From Streptomyces sp. SID8374 (GTDB lineage: Bacteria; Actinomycetota; Actinomycetes; Streptomycetales; Streptomycetaceae): a DNA stretch of 64,000 nucleotides. Where the stretch lies: contig NZ_WWGH01000001.1 of assembly GCF_009865135.1 (NCBI RefSeq), positions 1,488,001 through 1,552,000 on the forward strand, read 5' to 3'. Numbering within the stretch: position 1 is the stretch's first letter; every line of letters starts with the position of its first letter. A model generated the notes under the pieces. The model was not told the DNA's origin. It made no database searches and saw only the letters and a program-made list of their open reading frames with translations. This document shows positions 26,001-33,561 of this stretch, in pieces. The translations under genes and the position numbers were made by a program.

Positions 26001-26335
26001 GCGGCGCCCAGTTCGCGCAGGCGGGCGAGCAGCGACTCCGGGGTGGGCCGGGTGAGAGGGGCCGAGCAGAGCAGGGCGTGCAGTCCGCTGTGGGGCAGGG
26101 CGCGTTCGGCGGGGGCGGCGGTGGCGTACAGCACCGGGCCCCGGGGGCGGTGCGCGGCGGCCGCCTCGCGCAGCAGCGCCGTGCGGCCGAGTCCGGGCGG
26201 TGCCGCCAGGACGAGGGCGCCGCCGTCGCCCTGCCGGAGCCGGGCCAGCAGGCCCTCCAGGATGGCGAGTTCACCGCTGCGGCCGTACAGCCGGAGCGGA
26301 CTGTGGACGGTCGTCGATGAGGTCACGTTCGGCAC
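23039..26335 (-). CDS. Large LuxR-family transcriptional regulator with AAA-type ATPase domain, TTA-containing
   Basis: A 1098-residue LAL-like regulator. An N-terminal NTP-binding domain (VLAAPPGLGRTALL at ~42-55) has Arg where Walker A usually has Lys; ARPLLVCADDAHAWD (Walker B-like) is near 115. A repeat-rich segment follows at ~185-260. A long Ala/Leu-rich TPR-like central region ends in a LuxR HTH (LTPQQQRIARCVAEGATNREVALRLSLSPRTVDHHLRNVFAALG). Codon ~1021 (23275-23273) is TTA, the rare bldA codon. The start is GTG 26335 (GTG 26326 possible); no strong ribosome site is seen. Targets are unknown; the neighbouring cutinase-like gene is a candidate. Confidence 0.85.
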   Translation of the reverse strand: MPNVTSSTTVHSPLRLYGRSGELAILEGLLARLRQGDGGALVLAAPPGLGRTALLREAAAAHRPRGPVLYATAAPAERALPHSGLHALLCSAPLTRPTPESLLARLRELGAARPLLVCADDAHAWDPASRTALGFAARRLGADSRVAVLITADDGPAFTGLPTLRLGPLDENASSALLDRLTGGGEGGVRGAGVSGGVEGPGRGGGFAGGRAGLVRGAGVSGGVEGPGRGGGFAGGTEGLARGAGMPDGVEVPGRPPQRLSGVTGGLDPVVRAELLREAAGNPRLLTGLTARLTPDQLAGRTPLPCPLPGAEGVLAAHADRLDGLPAHTRALLLLAAAAQEHEPAGAGADALLLLRAGTRTGLPRDFLDGVLFGSAATQGFLQRAGSRVHFSHPLFARAVLHHAPPAHRRATHELLAALLAETGDRTTAPAASASSGGRPASPGAPVRSGDGPDPMMHSGARTASSTRSAHSGARTGSPDATAHPGDRPAPSPTPAAAAGGRAAASALSSPPPGDRPAPLASLVQLACAAPGPDMGLAARLEAAATAPYPHAERSSALARAAALTTDQPLRSARFAAAAEQAALAGDPGRARALLARTGAAGEQAAAPRHGLAPYVHGLLALRSGPAADAHAALLAAAALLGPYDPGRALDALLGAAEAAWVMGDAACYLEAMGRIDPAPYDRAFAAYRAGMCAVLAGSAEAGHALLRQCLHPADPADPADPAEPVSRAAPATAPAALLRAGVAALVLGEVATACRTGARALAAVRTSGPDALLPQALEHLAYAELRAGLHAGARAHALEGLHAARRTGQPNSAVHLHAALALAASVEGPAEACAAHCDAALAGAGPHGLAQPATLATWARARADLAAGRSDEAAARLGPLVRPGPRQGHFAARMLAVPCYIEAAVLAGRAAAEAGELRAAVAEFAGWTARTADPQAPAQLARCQALLATADEADARYAQALAHHERAGGDFERARTQLLYGQWLRRRRRTREARTPLRDALVAFQRCSARAWAERAAGELRAAGEHGPSVRPATDGALAALTPQQQRIARCVAEGATNREVALRLSLSPRTVDHHLRNVFAALGIRSRTELARLLGP
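25627..25771. repeat. 78-bp tandem repeat in the LuxR-type gene
   Basis: 25627-25693 and 25705-25771 are identical over 67 bases at a period of 78. A third, degraded copy overlaps about 25600-25620. The unit encodes 26 residues (VRGAGVSGGVEGPGRGGGF type), so the frame is kept. High identity suggests recent duplication. Confidence 0.9.
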
Positions 26336-26410
26336 GGTAGGACCGTGCGGGCGGAGGCGGAAGGTGCGCGTCCGGCGGCCCGGCCGGGGCGGTGCGGGCT
26401 CCTAGCCGGA

Positions 26411-26448
26411 CGGCTCCGGCGCTGTGCGCGGGCACAGTGCCGGAGCCG
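26411..26448. terminator. Terminator hairpin after the cutinase-like gene
   Basis: A ~16-bp stem with a single mismatch (CGGCTCCGGC.CTGTG against CACAG.GCCGGAGCCG) and a 6-base loop lies 35 bases beyond the stop of the secreted hydrolase. Confidence 0.65.
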
Positions 26449-26482
26449 CCGGAGGGCCGGTTCCGCGCCGGCTACGCCGGTT

Positions 26483-27409
26483 CTACAAGGTGTGCGGGCA
26501 GTTGCCCCGGTACTCCGCGATGGTCAGGCTCGGCCGTGGGATCGGGCAGAGGAACTGCTCGTAGCGGGTGTCGTTGTCGATGAAGCGCTTCAGCCACGAA
26601 AGGCTGTACTTCGCGATCGTGGTGTCGGACGAGTTCGGCGTGAAGTGCGAGGCGCCGCGCAGCTCCAGATACGCCTTGTCCAGCGAGCCGGGCAGCGACT
26701 CGTAGAACGGCTTCGAGTGCGTGGCGACCGGGGCGACCGTGTCGCCGTCCGCCCCCACCACCAGGGTGGGCGTACGCAGTTCGGGCCACGTCTTGTCGGT
26801 GTTCCAGCCGGTCAGCGGGATCGCCGCCTTCAGCGACGTACGGCTCTTGGCGGCTTCGAGGGAGCCACCGCCGCCCATCGAGTGGCCCATCACACCGAGC
26901 CGGGTCGCGTCGACCCGGGTCCGTACCGAGCTGCGCTGGGTCAGGTAGTCCAGCGCGGAGAGGAGTTGGCGGCCTCTGCTGTCGGGCTGGTCGAGGGTGG
27001 TGTTGGTGTCGATGGTGAAGACCACGAAGCCCTGCGAGGCCAGGCGCGGCCCGAGCCAGGCGATGGAGGACTGGTAGGCGGTGAAGCCGGGCGAGATGAC
27101 GACCGCGCCGAAGGTGCCGTCGGCGGTGGAGGTCGGGTAGTAGATCGTGCCGCCGCCGAATCCGCTCGCGACGAGCGAGGAGACGGAGGTCTGGGAGGTG
27201 GCGTACGAGCCGCGGCTCGCCTCGATGGAGGCGTTGGTGGGGGCCGGGCCGCGCTCGTAGGGGTTGGCGGCGACGGCCTGGGCGCCGGGTGCCAGGGCGG
27301 TCAGCAGGAGACCGGCGGTGGCCGCGGCGGAGGCCAGCAGGCCCGTCAGCGTACGGGAGCGGCTCGGGCGCGGGGGGTGCTGGCGTGAGGGGAGGAGGTG
27401 CTGCTGCAC
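26483..27409 (-). CDS. Secreted cutinase / polyester (PET-type) hydrolase-like alpha/beta hydrolase
   Basis: A 308-residue precursor with a signal peptide (basic RSRTLTG, then a hydrophobic core; likely cut after AQA at 45). The sequence closely follows bacterial type I cutinases/polyester hydrolases: [16 protein letters not shown] (Phe109 at the oxyanion position where many have Tyr), [21 protein letters not shown] with nucleophile Ser177, PLTGWNTDK with Trp202, [10 protein letters not shown] with Asp223, GASHFTPN with His255, and two C-terminal Cys (288, 304) placed for the family disulfide. GTG 27409 has GAGAGGAA upstream. It is expected to hydrolyse cutin-like and synthetic polyesters; activity is inferred. 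Confidence 0.85.
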   Translation of the reverse strand: MQQHLLPSRQHPPRPSRSRTLTGLLASAAATAGLLLTALAPGAQAVAANPYERGPAPTNASIEASRGSYATSQTSVSSLVASGFGGGTIYYPTSTADGTFGAVVISPGFTAYQSSIAWLGPRLASQGFVVFTIDTNTTLDQPDSRGRQLLSALDYLTQRSSVRTRVDATRLGVMGHSMGGGGSLEAAKSRTSLKAAIPLTGWNTDKTWPELRTPTLVVGADGDTVAPVATHSKPFYESLPGSLDKAYLELRGASHFTPNSSDTTIAKYSLSWLKRFIDNDTRYEQFLCPIPRPSLTIAEYRGNCPHTL

Positions 27410-27555
27410 GGGGGGATTCCTCTCGGTGGTGGCGGGAACCACACCACGCGAGGCCCACGAGCCCGTCGTCCGGGGGCTGTCGGGTGCACCGCGTGGCTGC
27501 CGTCGTCGTTCGTCGGCGGTCGCCACTCTCACGGTGCGGCCCGTACACACGCATC

Positions 27556-27593
27556 GGCGGTATCACCGGTCTTGGCGCACCGGTGATACCGCC
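27556..27593. terminator. 15-bp perfect stem-loop after hisF
   Basis: GGCGGTATCACCGGT at 27556-27570 pairs perfectly with 27579-27593 over an 8-base loop. It lies 18 bases past the hisF stop and ~150 bases upstream of the cutinase-like start, so termination of the his operon is likeliest. It also contains GTATCAC/GTGATAC, similar to the palindrome upstream of hisD, so an operator role is possible. Confidence 0.6.
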
Positions 27594-27610
27594 GGAAGAG
27601 GTCACCTGCC

Positions 27611-28366
27611 TCAGCGGACCGGGTGACCCGCTTCCCGCAGCGCGTCCTTGACCTGGGAGATCCGCAGGTCGCCGAAGTGGAACACCGACGCGGCGAGCAC
27701 CGCGTCCGCGCCCGCCTCGATCGCCGGGGCGAAGTCCGCGAGGCGGCCCGCGCCGCCGGAGGCGATGACGGGGACGGTGACGTGCTTGCGGACCGCCTCG
27801 ATCATCTCCGTGTCGTAGCCGTCCTTGGTGCCGTCCGCGTCCATCGAGTTGAGCAGGATCTCGCCCGCGCCCAGCTCGGCGGCCCGGTGGGCCCACTCGA
27901 CGGCGTCGATGCCGGTGCCCTTGCGGCCGCCGTGGGTGGTGACCTCGAAGGTGCCCTCCGGGGTGCGGCGGGCGTCGACGGAGAGCACCAGGACCTGGCG
28001 GCCGAAGCGCTCGGCGATCTCGCGGATGAGGTCGGGGCGGGCGATGGCGGCGGTGTTGACGCCGACCTTGTCCGCCCCGGCGCGCAGCAGCTTGTCCACG
28101 TCGTCGGGGGTGCGGACGCCGCCGCCGACGGTGAGCGGGATGAAGACCTGCTCGGCGGTGCGGCGGACCACGTCGTACGTGGTCTCGCGGTCGCCGCTGG
28201 AGGCGGTGATGTCGAGGAAGGTCAGTTCGTCGGCGCCCTCGGCGTCGTACAGCTTGGCCATCTCGACGGGGTCGCCCGCGTCCCGCAGGTTCTGGAAGTT
28301 GACGCCCTTGACGACCCGGCCGTTGTCGACGTCCAGGCAGGGGATGACGCGTACGGCGAGAGTCAC
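27611..28366 (-). CDS. hisF: Imidazole glycerol phosphate synthase cyclase subunit
   Basis: A 251-residue TIM-barrel that, with HisH, turns PRFAR and glutamine-derived ammonia into imidazole-glycerol phosphate and AICAR. The general acid/base Asp residues are in [15 protein letters not shown] (about residue 11) and [15 protein letters not shown] (about 130); GGGVRTPDD and [12 protein letters not shown] form phosphate loops. Its start overlaps the RidA-family stop by four bases. Last gene of the his operon, followed by a strong hairpin. Confidence 0.97.
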   Translation of the reverse strand: MTLAVRVIPCLDVDNGRVVKGVNFQNLRDAGDPVEMAKLYDAEGADELTFLDITASSGDRETTYDVVRRTAEQVFIPLTVGGGVRTPDDVDKLLRAGADKVGVNTAAIARPDLIREIAERFGRQVLVLSVDARRTPEGTFEVTTHGGRKGTGIDAVEWAHRAAELGAGEILLNSMDADGTKDGYDTEMIEAVRKHVTVPVIASGGAGRLADFAPAIEAGADAVLAASVFHFGDLRISQVKDALREAGHPVR

Positions 28367-28776
28367 TTCGCGCCTCCTCGGTAGGCCTCGACCTCGACTT
28401 CGACGACCAGGCTCGGGTCGACGAACCCGGACACGATGATCATGGAGGCGGCGGGGCGTACGGCGTCGAACAGCTCCTTGTGGGCGCGGCCGATGTCGTC
28501 CACGTCCCGGGCGTGGGTGATGTACATCCGGGTGCGGACGACGTCCTCACGGGTGAGGCCGACCTGCTCCAGCGCCGCGAAGGCGACGTCGAAGGAGGTG
28601 ATGGCCTGCTCGTAGGGGGAGCCCGCGGAGATCTGGCCGTTCACCACGGAGGTGCAGCCGGCCACCAGGACGAGGCCGTTGGGGAGTTCGACCGCACGGG
28701 AGTAGCCGAACTTGTCCTCCCAGGGGGCGCCGGTGGAGATCCGGCGTACGGAGGCCGAAGCCGTGGGCTCCGTCAT
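28363..28776 (-). CDS. RidA-family (YjgF) protein
   Basis: A 137-residue RidA/YjgF/Rid-family protein. RidA deaminates reactive 2-aminoacrylate-type enamines that leak from PLP enzymes. Landmarks are [20 protein letters not shown] near the N-terminus, [32 protein letters not shown] (the Arg is the catalytic-site Arg in this family) and [11 protein letters not shown] at the end. It overlaps hisF and priA, so it is made with histidine enzymes. Sequence suggests a Rid subgroup rather than classical RidA, so the substrate is uncertain. Confidence 0.85.
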   Translation of the reverse strand: MTEPTASASVRRISTGAPWEDKFGYSRAVELPNGLVLVAGCTSVVNGQISAGSPYEQAITSFDVAFAALEQVGLTREDVVRTRMYITHARDVDDIGRAHKELFDAVRPAASMIIVSGFVDPSLVVEVEVEAYRGGAK

Positions 28777-29498
28777 GCGGCGACCGCCTTGAGCGCCTCT
28801 TCCAGCGTGAACTCCTTCGCGTACAGCGCCTTGCCGACGATGGCGCCCTCGACGCCTTCGGGGACGAGGAGGGAGATCGCGCGGAGGTCGGCGAGCGAGG
28901 AGACGCCGCCGGAGGCGACGATCGGGCGGTCGGTGACGGCGCAGACGTCCCGGAGCAGGCCCAGGTTCGGGCCCTGGAGGGTGCCGTCCTTGGCGATGTC
29001 GGTGACGACGTACCGCGCGCAGCCCTCGGCGTCGAGGCGGGCGAGCGTCTCGTAGAGGTCGCCGCCGTCACGGGTCCAGCCGCGGCCGCGCAGGGTGGTG
29101 CCCCGCACGTCGAGGCCGACGGCGATCTTGTCGCCGTGCTCGGCGATGACCTTGGCGACCCACTCCGGGGTCTCCAGGGCGGCGGTGCCGAGGTTGACGC
29201 GGCGGCAGCCGGTGGCGAGGGCGGCCTCCAGCGAGGCGTCGTCCCGGATGCCGCCGGAGAGCTCCACCTTGATGTCCATGGCCCCGGCGACCTCGGCGAT
29301 CAGGTCCCGGTTGTCACCGGTGCCGAAGGCGGCGTCCAGGTCGACGAGGTGCAGCCACTCGGCACCGGCGCTCTGCCAGGCGAGGGCGGCCTCCAGCGGG
29401 GAGCCGTAGGAGGTCTCGGAGCCGGACTCGCCGTGCACGAGGCGGACGGCCTGGCCGTCGCGGACGTCGACGGCGGGGAGCAGTTCAAGCTTCGGCAT
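28773..29498 (-). CDS. priA: Bifunctional phosphoribosyl isomerase (HisA/TrpF activities)
   Basis: A 241-residue TIM-barrel. In actinobacteria this single enzyme isomerises both ProFAR (histidine) and phosphoribosylanthranilate (tryptophan). The catalytic Asp pair is in [15 protein letters not shown] (Asp11) and [16 protein letters not shown] (near 170), with phosphate loops GGIRDD and [13 protein letters not shown] 29498 shares a base with the hisH TAA stop. The lack of trpF in the trp block here fits the PriA role, although absence from one window is not proof. Confidence 0.95.
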   Translation of the reverse strand: MPKLELLPAVDVRDGQAVRLVHGESGSETSYGSPLEAALAWQSAGAEWLHLVDLDAAFGTGDNRDLIAEVAGAMDIKVELSGGIRDDASLEAALATGCRRVNLGTAALETPEWVAKVIAEHGDKIAVGLDVRGTTLRGRGWTRDGGDLYETLARLDAEGCARYVVTDIAKDGTLQGPNLGLLRDVCAVTDRPIVASGGVSSLADLRAISLLVPEGVEGAIVGKALYAKEFTLEEALKAVAA

Positions 29499-30142
29499 TA
29501 CAGCGTCTCGATCCAGTTGGTCAGCAGCTGGGCGCCGGCATCGCCGGACTTCTCGGGGTGGAACTGGGTGGCCCACAGCGCGCCGTTCTCGACGGCGGCC
29601 ACGAACCGTTCGCCGTGCGTGGCCCAGGTGACCTTGGGGGCACGGATCTTGGCGTTGGTGACTTCGAGGGACCAGTCGTGCGCCGCGTAGGAGTGCACGA
29701 AGTAGAAGCGGGCCTCGGGGTCCAGGCCCGCGAAGAGCCGGGAGTCCTCGGGGGCGTCCACGGTGTTCCACCCCATGTGCGGGACGACGTCGGCCTTCAG
29801 GGGCCCGACCGTACCGGGCCACTCGTCCAGGCCCTCGGTCTCCACGCCGTGCTCGATGCCGCGCTCGAACAGGATCTGCATCCCGACGCAGATGCCCATC
29901 ACGGGGCGGCCGCCGGAGAGCCTGCGGCCGATGATCCAGTCGCCGCGGGCCCGCTTCAGCCCGTCCATGCAGGCGGAGAAGGCGCCGACGCCGGGGACGA
30001 GGAGCCCGTCGGCGTTCATCGCGCGGTCGTAGTCGCGGGTGATCTCGACGTCCGCGCCGACGTGGGCGAGGGCGCGCTCGGCGGAGCGGACGTTGCCGAA
30101 GCCGTAGTCGAAGACGACGACCTTCTTGTTGTTCTCACTCAT
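29498..30142 (-). CDS. hisH: Imidazole glycerol phosphate synthase glutaminase subunit
   Basis: A 214-residue class I glutamine amidotransferase that supplies ammonia to HisF. The nucleophile is Cys85 in GICVGMQ, and the His/Glu pair is in QFHPEKSG (His195, Glu197). The oxyanion strand and PGVGAF are near residue 50. ATG 30142 begins [17 protein letters not shown]. It is 13 bases downstream of the 55-residue membrane ORF. HisF is four genes' span away but in the same operon, so the two subunits are still co-expressed. Confidence 0.97.
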   Translation of the reverse strand: MSENNKKVVVFDYGFGNVRSAERALAHVGADVEITRDYDRAMNADGLLVPGVGAFSACMDGLKRARGDWIIGRRLSGGRPVMGICVGMQILFERGIEHGVETEGLDEWPGTVGPLKADVVPHMGWNTVDAPEDSRLFAGLDPEARFYFVHSYAAHDWSLEVTNAKIRAPKVTWATHGERFVAAVENGALWATQFHPEKSGDAGAQLLTNWIETL

Positions 30143-30155
30143 GGCGTACCTGTCC

Positions 30156-30323
30156 TCAGTCCCACAGGCCCTGGATCCGCAGGATGCCCGCCACCAGGCA
30201 CATCACGGAGCCGATCGACAGCAGCACGATGACGCCCTTGGGCATCCCCTGCTTGGCGAAGGAGTAGACGCCGCCGGCCAGGAAGAGGCCGACGACGATC
30301 AGGATGGTGTTGAGGCCGGTCAC
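30156..30323 (-). CDS. Small 55-residue membrane protein in the his operon
   Basis: A short gene between hisB and hisH. It begins [18 protein letters not shown] and ends ILRIQGLWD. There are two hydrophobic stretches (about 6-20 and 31-48) separated by [11 protein letters not shown], so it should be a hairpin-like membrane protein. Its GTG (30323) overlaps the hisB stop by four bases and its stop is 13 bases from hisH, so it fits the coupled operon exactly. No family is recognised; small ORFs are often annotated at this place in Streptomyces. Coding status is inferred from position, length and membrane composition. Confidence 0.75.
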   Translation of the reverse strand: MTGLNTILIVVGLFLAGGVYSFAKQGMPKGVIVLLSIGSVMCLVAGILRIQGLWD

Positions 30324-30916
30324 AGCGCGCCCTTCGTGGAGGGCAGGATGCCGGCGGCGCGCGGGTCGTGCTCACAGGCGTACCGCAGGGCGCGGGCGAG
30401 CGCCTTGAACTGGCACTCCACGATGTGGTGGGCGTTGCGCCCGTACGGCACGTGGACGTGCAGGGCGATCTGCGCCTGGGCGACGAAGGACTCCAGGATG
30501 TGCCGGGTCATCGTCGTGTCGTACTCGCCGATCATCGGCGCCATCTTCTCGGGCTCGGTGTGCACGAGGTAGGGGCGGCCGGAGAGGTCGACGGTGACCT
30601 GGGCGAGCGACTCGTCCAGCGGGACGGTGCAGTTGCCGAAGCGGTAGATGCCGACCTTGTCGCCGAGGGCCTGCTTGAAGGCGGCACCGAGCGCGAGCGC
30701 GGTGTCCTCGATGGTGTGGTGGCTGTCGATGTGCAGGTCGCCCTCGGTCTTGACCGTGAGGTCGAAGAGGCCGTGCCGGCCGAGCTGGTCCAGCATGTGG
30801 TCGTAGAAGCCGACCCCGGTGGCGACATCGACCTTTCCGGTGCCGTCGAGGTTGATCTCGACCAGCACGGACGTTTCCTTCGTGGTGCGTTCCACGCGGC
30901 CTACGCGGGGGCTCAT
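30320..30916 (-). CDS. hisB: Imidazoleglycerol-phosphate dehydratase
   Basis: A 198-residue Mn2+-dependent dehydratase converting imidazole-glycerol phosphate to imidazole-acetol phosphate. The duplicated metal-binding motifs are [16 protein letters not shown] and [19 protein letters not shown], each with the HHxxE pattern. It also has [14 protein letters not shown]. It is the monofunctional form with no HisB-N phosphatase domain. ATG 30916 overlaps the hisC stop; its stop overlaps the 55-residue gene. Confidence 0.97.
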   Translation of the reverse strand: MSPRVGRVERTTKETSVLVEINLDGTGKVDVATGVGFYDHMLDQLGRHGLFDLTVKTEGDLHIDSHHTIEDTALALGAAFKQALGDKVGIYRFGNCTVPLDESLAQVTVDLSGRPYLVHTEPEKMAPMIGEYDTTMTRHILESFVAQAQIALHVHVPYGRNAHHIVECQFKALARALRYACEHDPRAAGILPSTKGAL

Positions 30917-32073
30917 GCGTCGTGCTCCTTCTTGAGTTCGCGTACCGCATCGAGGAACGCGTCGTTCTCTGCCGGGGTTCCCGCGGTGACCCGCAGCCAT
31001 CCCGGTACGCCGTTGTCCCGGACCAGGACGCCCCGGTCGAGGATCTGCTGCCAGACGGCGTGGCTGTCGTCGAAGCGGCCGAACTGGACGAAGTTGGCGT
31101 CCGACTCGGTGACCTCGTAGCCGGTGGCGCGCAGCTCGGCCACCAGCCGGTCGCGCTCGCTCTTGAGCTGCGCGACGTACCCGAGCAGCGTATCGGTGTG
31201 CTCCAGGGCGGCGAGCGCGGTGGCCTGGGTGATCGAGGAGAGGTGGTACGGCAGCCGCACCAGCTGGACGGCGTCGACCACGGCGGGGTCGGCGGCGAGG
31301 TAGCCCAGGCGCAGTCCGGCCGCGCCGAACGCCTTGGACATGGTCCGGGAGACGATCAGCTCGCGGCGGCCCTCGATCAGCGGGAGCAGCGAGGGGTGGT
31401 GGCTGAACTCGCCGTACGCCTCGTCGACGACGACGATCGAGGGCCCGGCGGCCTGGGCGGCGTCGTACAGCGCGAGGACGGTGTCGGCGTCCACGGCGGT
31501 GCCGGTGGGGTTGTTGGGCGAGGTGATGAAGACGACCTCGGGGCGGTGCTCGGCGATGGCGGCGCGGGCGGCCTCGACGTCGATGGTGAAGTCGTCGTTG
31601 CGCGGGCCGGAGATCCAGCCGGTGCCGGTGCCCCGGGAGATCAGGGCGTGCATCGAGTACGAGGGTTCGAAGCCGATCGCGGTGCGCCCGGGGCCGCCGA
31701 AGGTCTGGAGCAGCTGCTGGAGAACCTCGTTGGAGCCGTTGGCCGCCCACACGTGTGCTGCTGTCACCTCGTGCCCGGCGGTGCGGGTGAGGTAGCGGGC
31801 CAGCTCGGTGCGGAGCTCCACGGCGTCCCGGTCGGGGTAGCGGTTGAGACCGCGGGCGGCCTCGCGGACCCGCTCGGCGATGCGGTCGACCAGGGCTTCG
31901 GGGAGCGGGTAGGGGTTCTCGTTGGTGTTGAGGCGTACGGGGACGTCGAGTTGGGGTGCGCCGTACGGGGACTGGCCGCGCAGCTCGTCGCGGATGGGGA
32001 GCTCGTCCCAGGGGTTGAGCGCCTTGCTCCCGGCGGTCCCTGCGTCACGGGGGGTGGTGCTGCCGTTCGTCAC
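30913..32073 (-). CDS. hisC: Histidinol-phosphate aminotransferase
   Basis: A 386-residue fold-type I PLP aminotransferase. Landmarks are [10 protein letters not shown] near residue 47, [12 protein letters not shown] (PLP phosphate contact), [16 protein letters not shown], and the PLP lysine in [17 protein letters not shown]. The GTG start at 32073 overlaps the hisD stop by four bases. The N-terminal ~20 residues are a variable extension. Confidence 0.96.
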   Translation of the reverse strand: MTNGSTTPRDAGTAGSKALNPWDELPIRDELRGQSPYGAPQLDVPVRLNTNENPYPLPEALVDRIAERVREAARGLNRYPDRDAVELRTELARYLTRTAGHEVTAAHVWAANGSNEVLQQLLQTFGGPGRTAIGFEPSYSMHALISRGTGTGWISGPRNDDFTIDVEAARAAIAEHRPEVVFITSPNNPTGTAVDADTVLALYDAAQAAGPSIVVVDEAYGEFSHHPSLLPLIEGRRELIVSRTMSKAFGAAGLRLGYLAADPAVVDAVQLVRLPYHLSSITQATALAALEHTDTLLGYVAQLKSERDRLVAELRATGYEVTESDANFVQFGRFDDSHAVWQQILDRGVLVRDNGVPGWLRVTAGTPAENDAFLDAVRELKKEHDA

Positions 32074-33392
32074 TGCTGGGGGACCTTCCATCCGAACCGT
32101 GCCTTGAGCGCTGCGCCGTGGGCGGGGAGGTCCTCCGCCTCGGCGAGGGTCACGACATGGTGGGTGACCTCGGCGAGCGCGTCGCGGGTGTAGTCGACGA
32201 TGTGGATGCCGCGCAGGAAGGACTGCACGGAGAGGCCCGAGGAGTGGCAGGCGCAGCCGCCGGTGGGCAGGACGTGGTTGGAGCCGGCGCAGTAGTCGCC
32301 GAGCGAGACGGGGGCCCAGGGGCCGACGAAGATCGCTCCGGCGTTGCGGACCCGGTCGGCGACGGCGGCGGCCTCGGCGGTCTGGATCTCCAGGTGCTCG
32401 GCGCCGTACGCGTCGACGACCTTGAGGCCGTCCTCGATGGACGAGACCAGGACGATCGCGGACTGGCGCCCGGCAAGGGCGGGTTCGATGCGGTCCTTGA
32501 TGTGCTTGGTCGCGGCGACCTGCGGGGCGAGCTCCGCCTCGGTGGCGGCGGCCAGCTCCTCGGAGTCGGTGACCAGGACGGCGGCGGCCATCGGGTCGTG
32601 CTCGGCCTGGCTGATCAGGTCGGCGGCGACGTGCACCGGGTCGGCGGTGGCGTCGGCGAGGATCGCGATCTCGGTGGGCCCGGCCTCGGCGTCGATGCCG
32701 ATGCGGCCCTTGAGGAGGCGCTTGGCGGCGGCGACATAGATGTTGCCGGGGCCGGTGACCAGGTTGACCGGGAGGCAGTCCTCGGTGCCGTACGCGAACA
32801 TCGCGACGGCCTGGGCACCGCCCGCCGCGTACACCTCGTCCACGCCGAGCAGGGCGCAGGCGGCGAGGATCGTGGGGTGCGGCAGCCCGTCGAAGTCCTT
32901 CTGCGGCGGGGAGGCCACGGCGATGCCCTCGACGCCCGCCTCCTGGGCCGGGACGACGTTCATCACGACGGAGGAGGGGTAGACCGAGCGGCCGCCGGGG
33001 ACGTAGAGCCCCACGCGTTCGACCGGGACCCACTTCTCGGTGACGGTGCCGCCGGGGACGACCTGGGTGGTGTGCGTGGTGCGGCGCTGCTCGCGGTGGA
33101 CGAGGCGGGCGCGGCGGATCGACTCCTCCAGGGCCGCGCGGACGGCCGGGTCCAGCTCGTCCAGGGCCTTCGTCAGCGCCTCGGCGGGCACCCGGACCGA
33201 TGCGATCCGGACACCGTCGAACTTCTCCCCCCACTCGATCACTGCCGCCGAGCCACGATGGCGTACGTCCTCGCAGATGGGCCGCACCGTCTCCAGGGCG
33301 GCTTCCACGTCGAACTCGGCACGGGGCAGCAGGTCACGCAGGGCGGCACCCTCGGGGAGGGTGTCACCGCGCAAGTCGATTCGAGAGATCAC
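32070..33392 (-). CDS. hisD: Histidinol dehydrogenase
   Basis: A 440-residue Zn2+ enzyme making the last two oxidations to histidine with NAD+. Landmarks are [56 protein letters not shown] and the His-rich NHVLPTGG / [20 protein letters not shown] region with catalytic Glu and His residues. The start is GTG 33392. First gene of the his operon, divergent from the TTA-containing gene with a 169-base gap that contains a GTATCA-n5-TGATAC palindrome. Confidence 0.97.
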   Translation of the reverse strand: MISRIDLRGDTLPEGAALRDLLPRAEFDVEAALETVRPICEDVRHRGSAAVIEWGEKFDGVRIASVRVPAEALTKALDELDPAVRAALEESIRRARLVHREQRRTTHTTQVVPGGTVTEKWVPVERVGLYVPGGRSVYPSSVVMNVVPAQEAGVEGIAVASPPQKDFDGLPHPTILAACALLGVDEVYAAGGAQAVAMFAYGTEDCLPVNLVTGPGNIYVAAAKRLLKGRIGIDAEAGPTEIAILADATADPVHVAADLISQAEHDPMAAAVLVTDSEELAAATEAELAPQVAATKHIKDRIEPALAGRQSAIVLVSSIEDGLKVVDAYGAEHLEIQTAEAAAVADRVRNAGAIFVGPWAPVSLGDYCAGSNHVLPTGGCACHSSGLSVQSFLRGIHIVDYTRDALAEVTHHVVTLAEAEDLPAHGAALKARFGWKVPQQ

Positions 33393-33432
33393 ACCGCAAT
33401 TCTCGCAGACCGCTCAGGAGCGCCGGTCGCCC

Positions 33433-33449
33433 GTATCACTGGCTGATAC
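33433..33449. promoter_or_regulatory. Palindrome GTATCA-n5-TGATAC upstream of hisD
   Basis: A perfect 6-bp inverted repeat with a 5-base spacer lies 41-57 bases upstream of the hisD start, where a repressor would overlap the promoter. It is AT-rich relative to its surroundings. The same half-site occurs in the hairpin after hisF. The regulator is not known. Confidence 0.45.
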
Positions 33450-33561
33450 ATGTCTCAGCCATCTCGGGCCATGCCCCCTTGTCACTGCTGACCGATAGCT
33501 TTCACGGCGTCACGCAGAGGGAAGAACAGCACTACAGCATGTGTGCACGGAGGGAGCGGCC

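Noticed and set aside
26335..26482. Possible gene or promoter between the LuxR-type and cutinase-like genes
   Set aside because: The gap holds a terminator hairpin and no ORF with a ribosome site.
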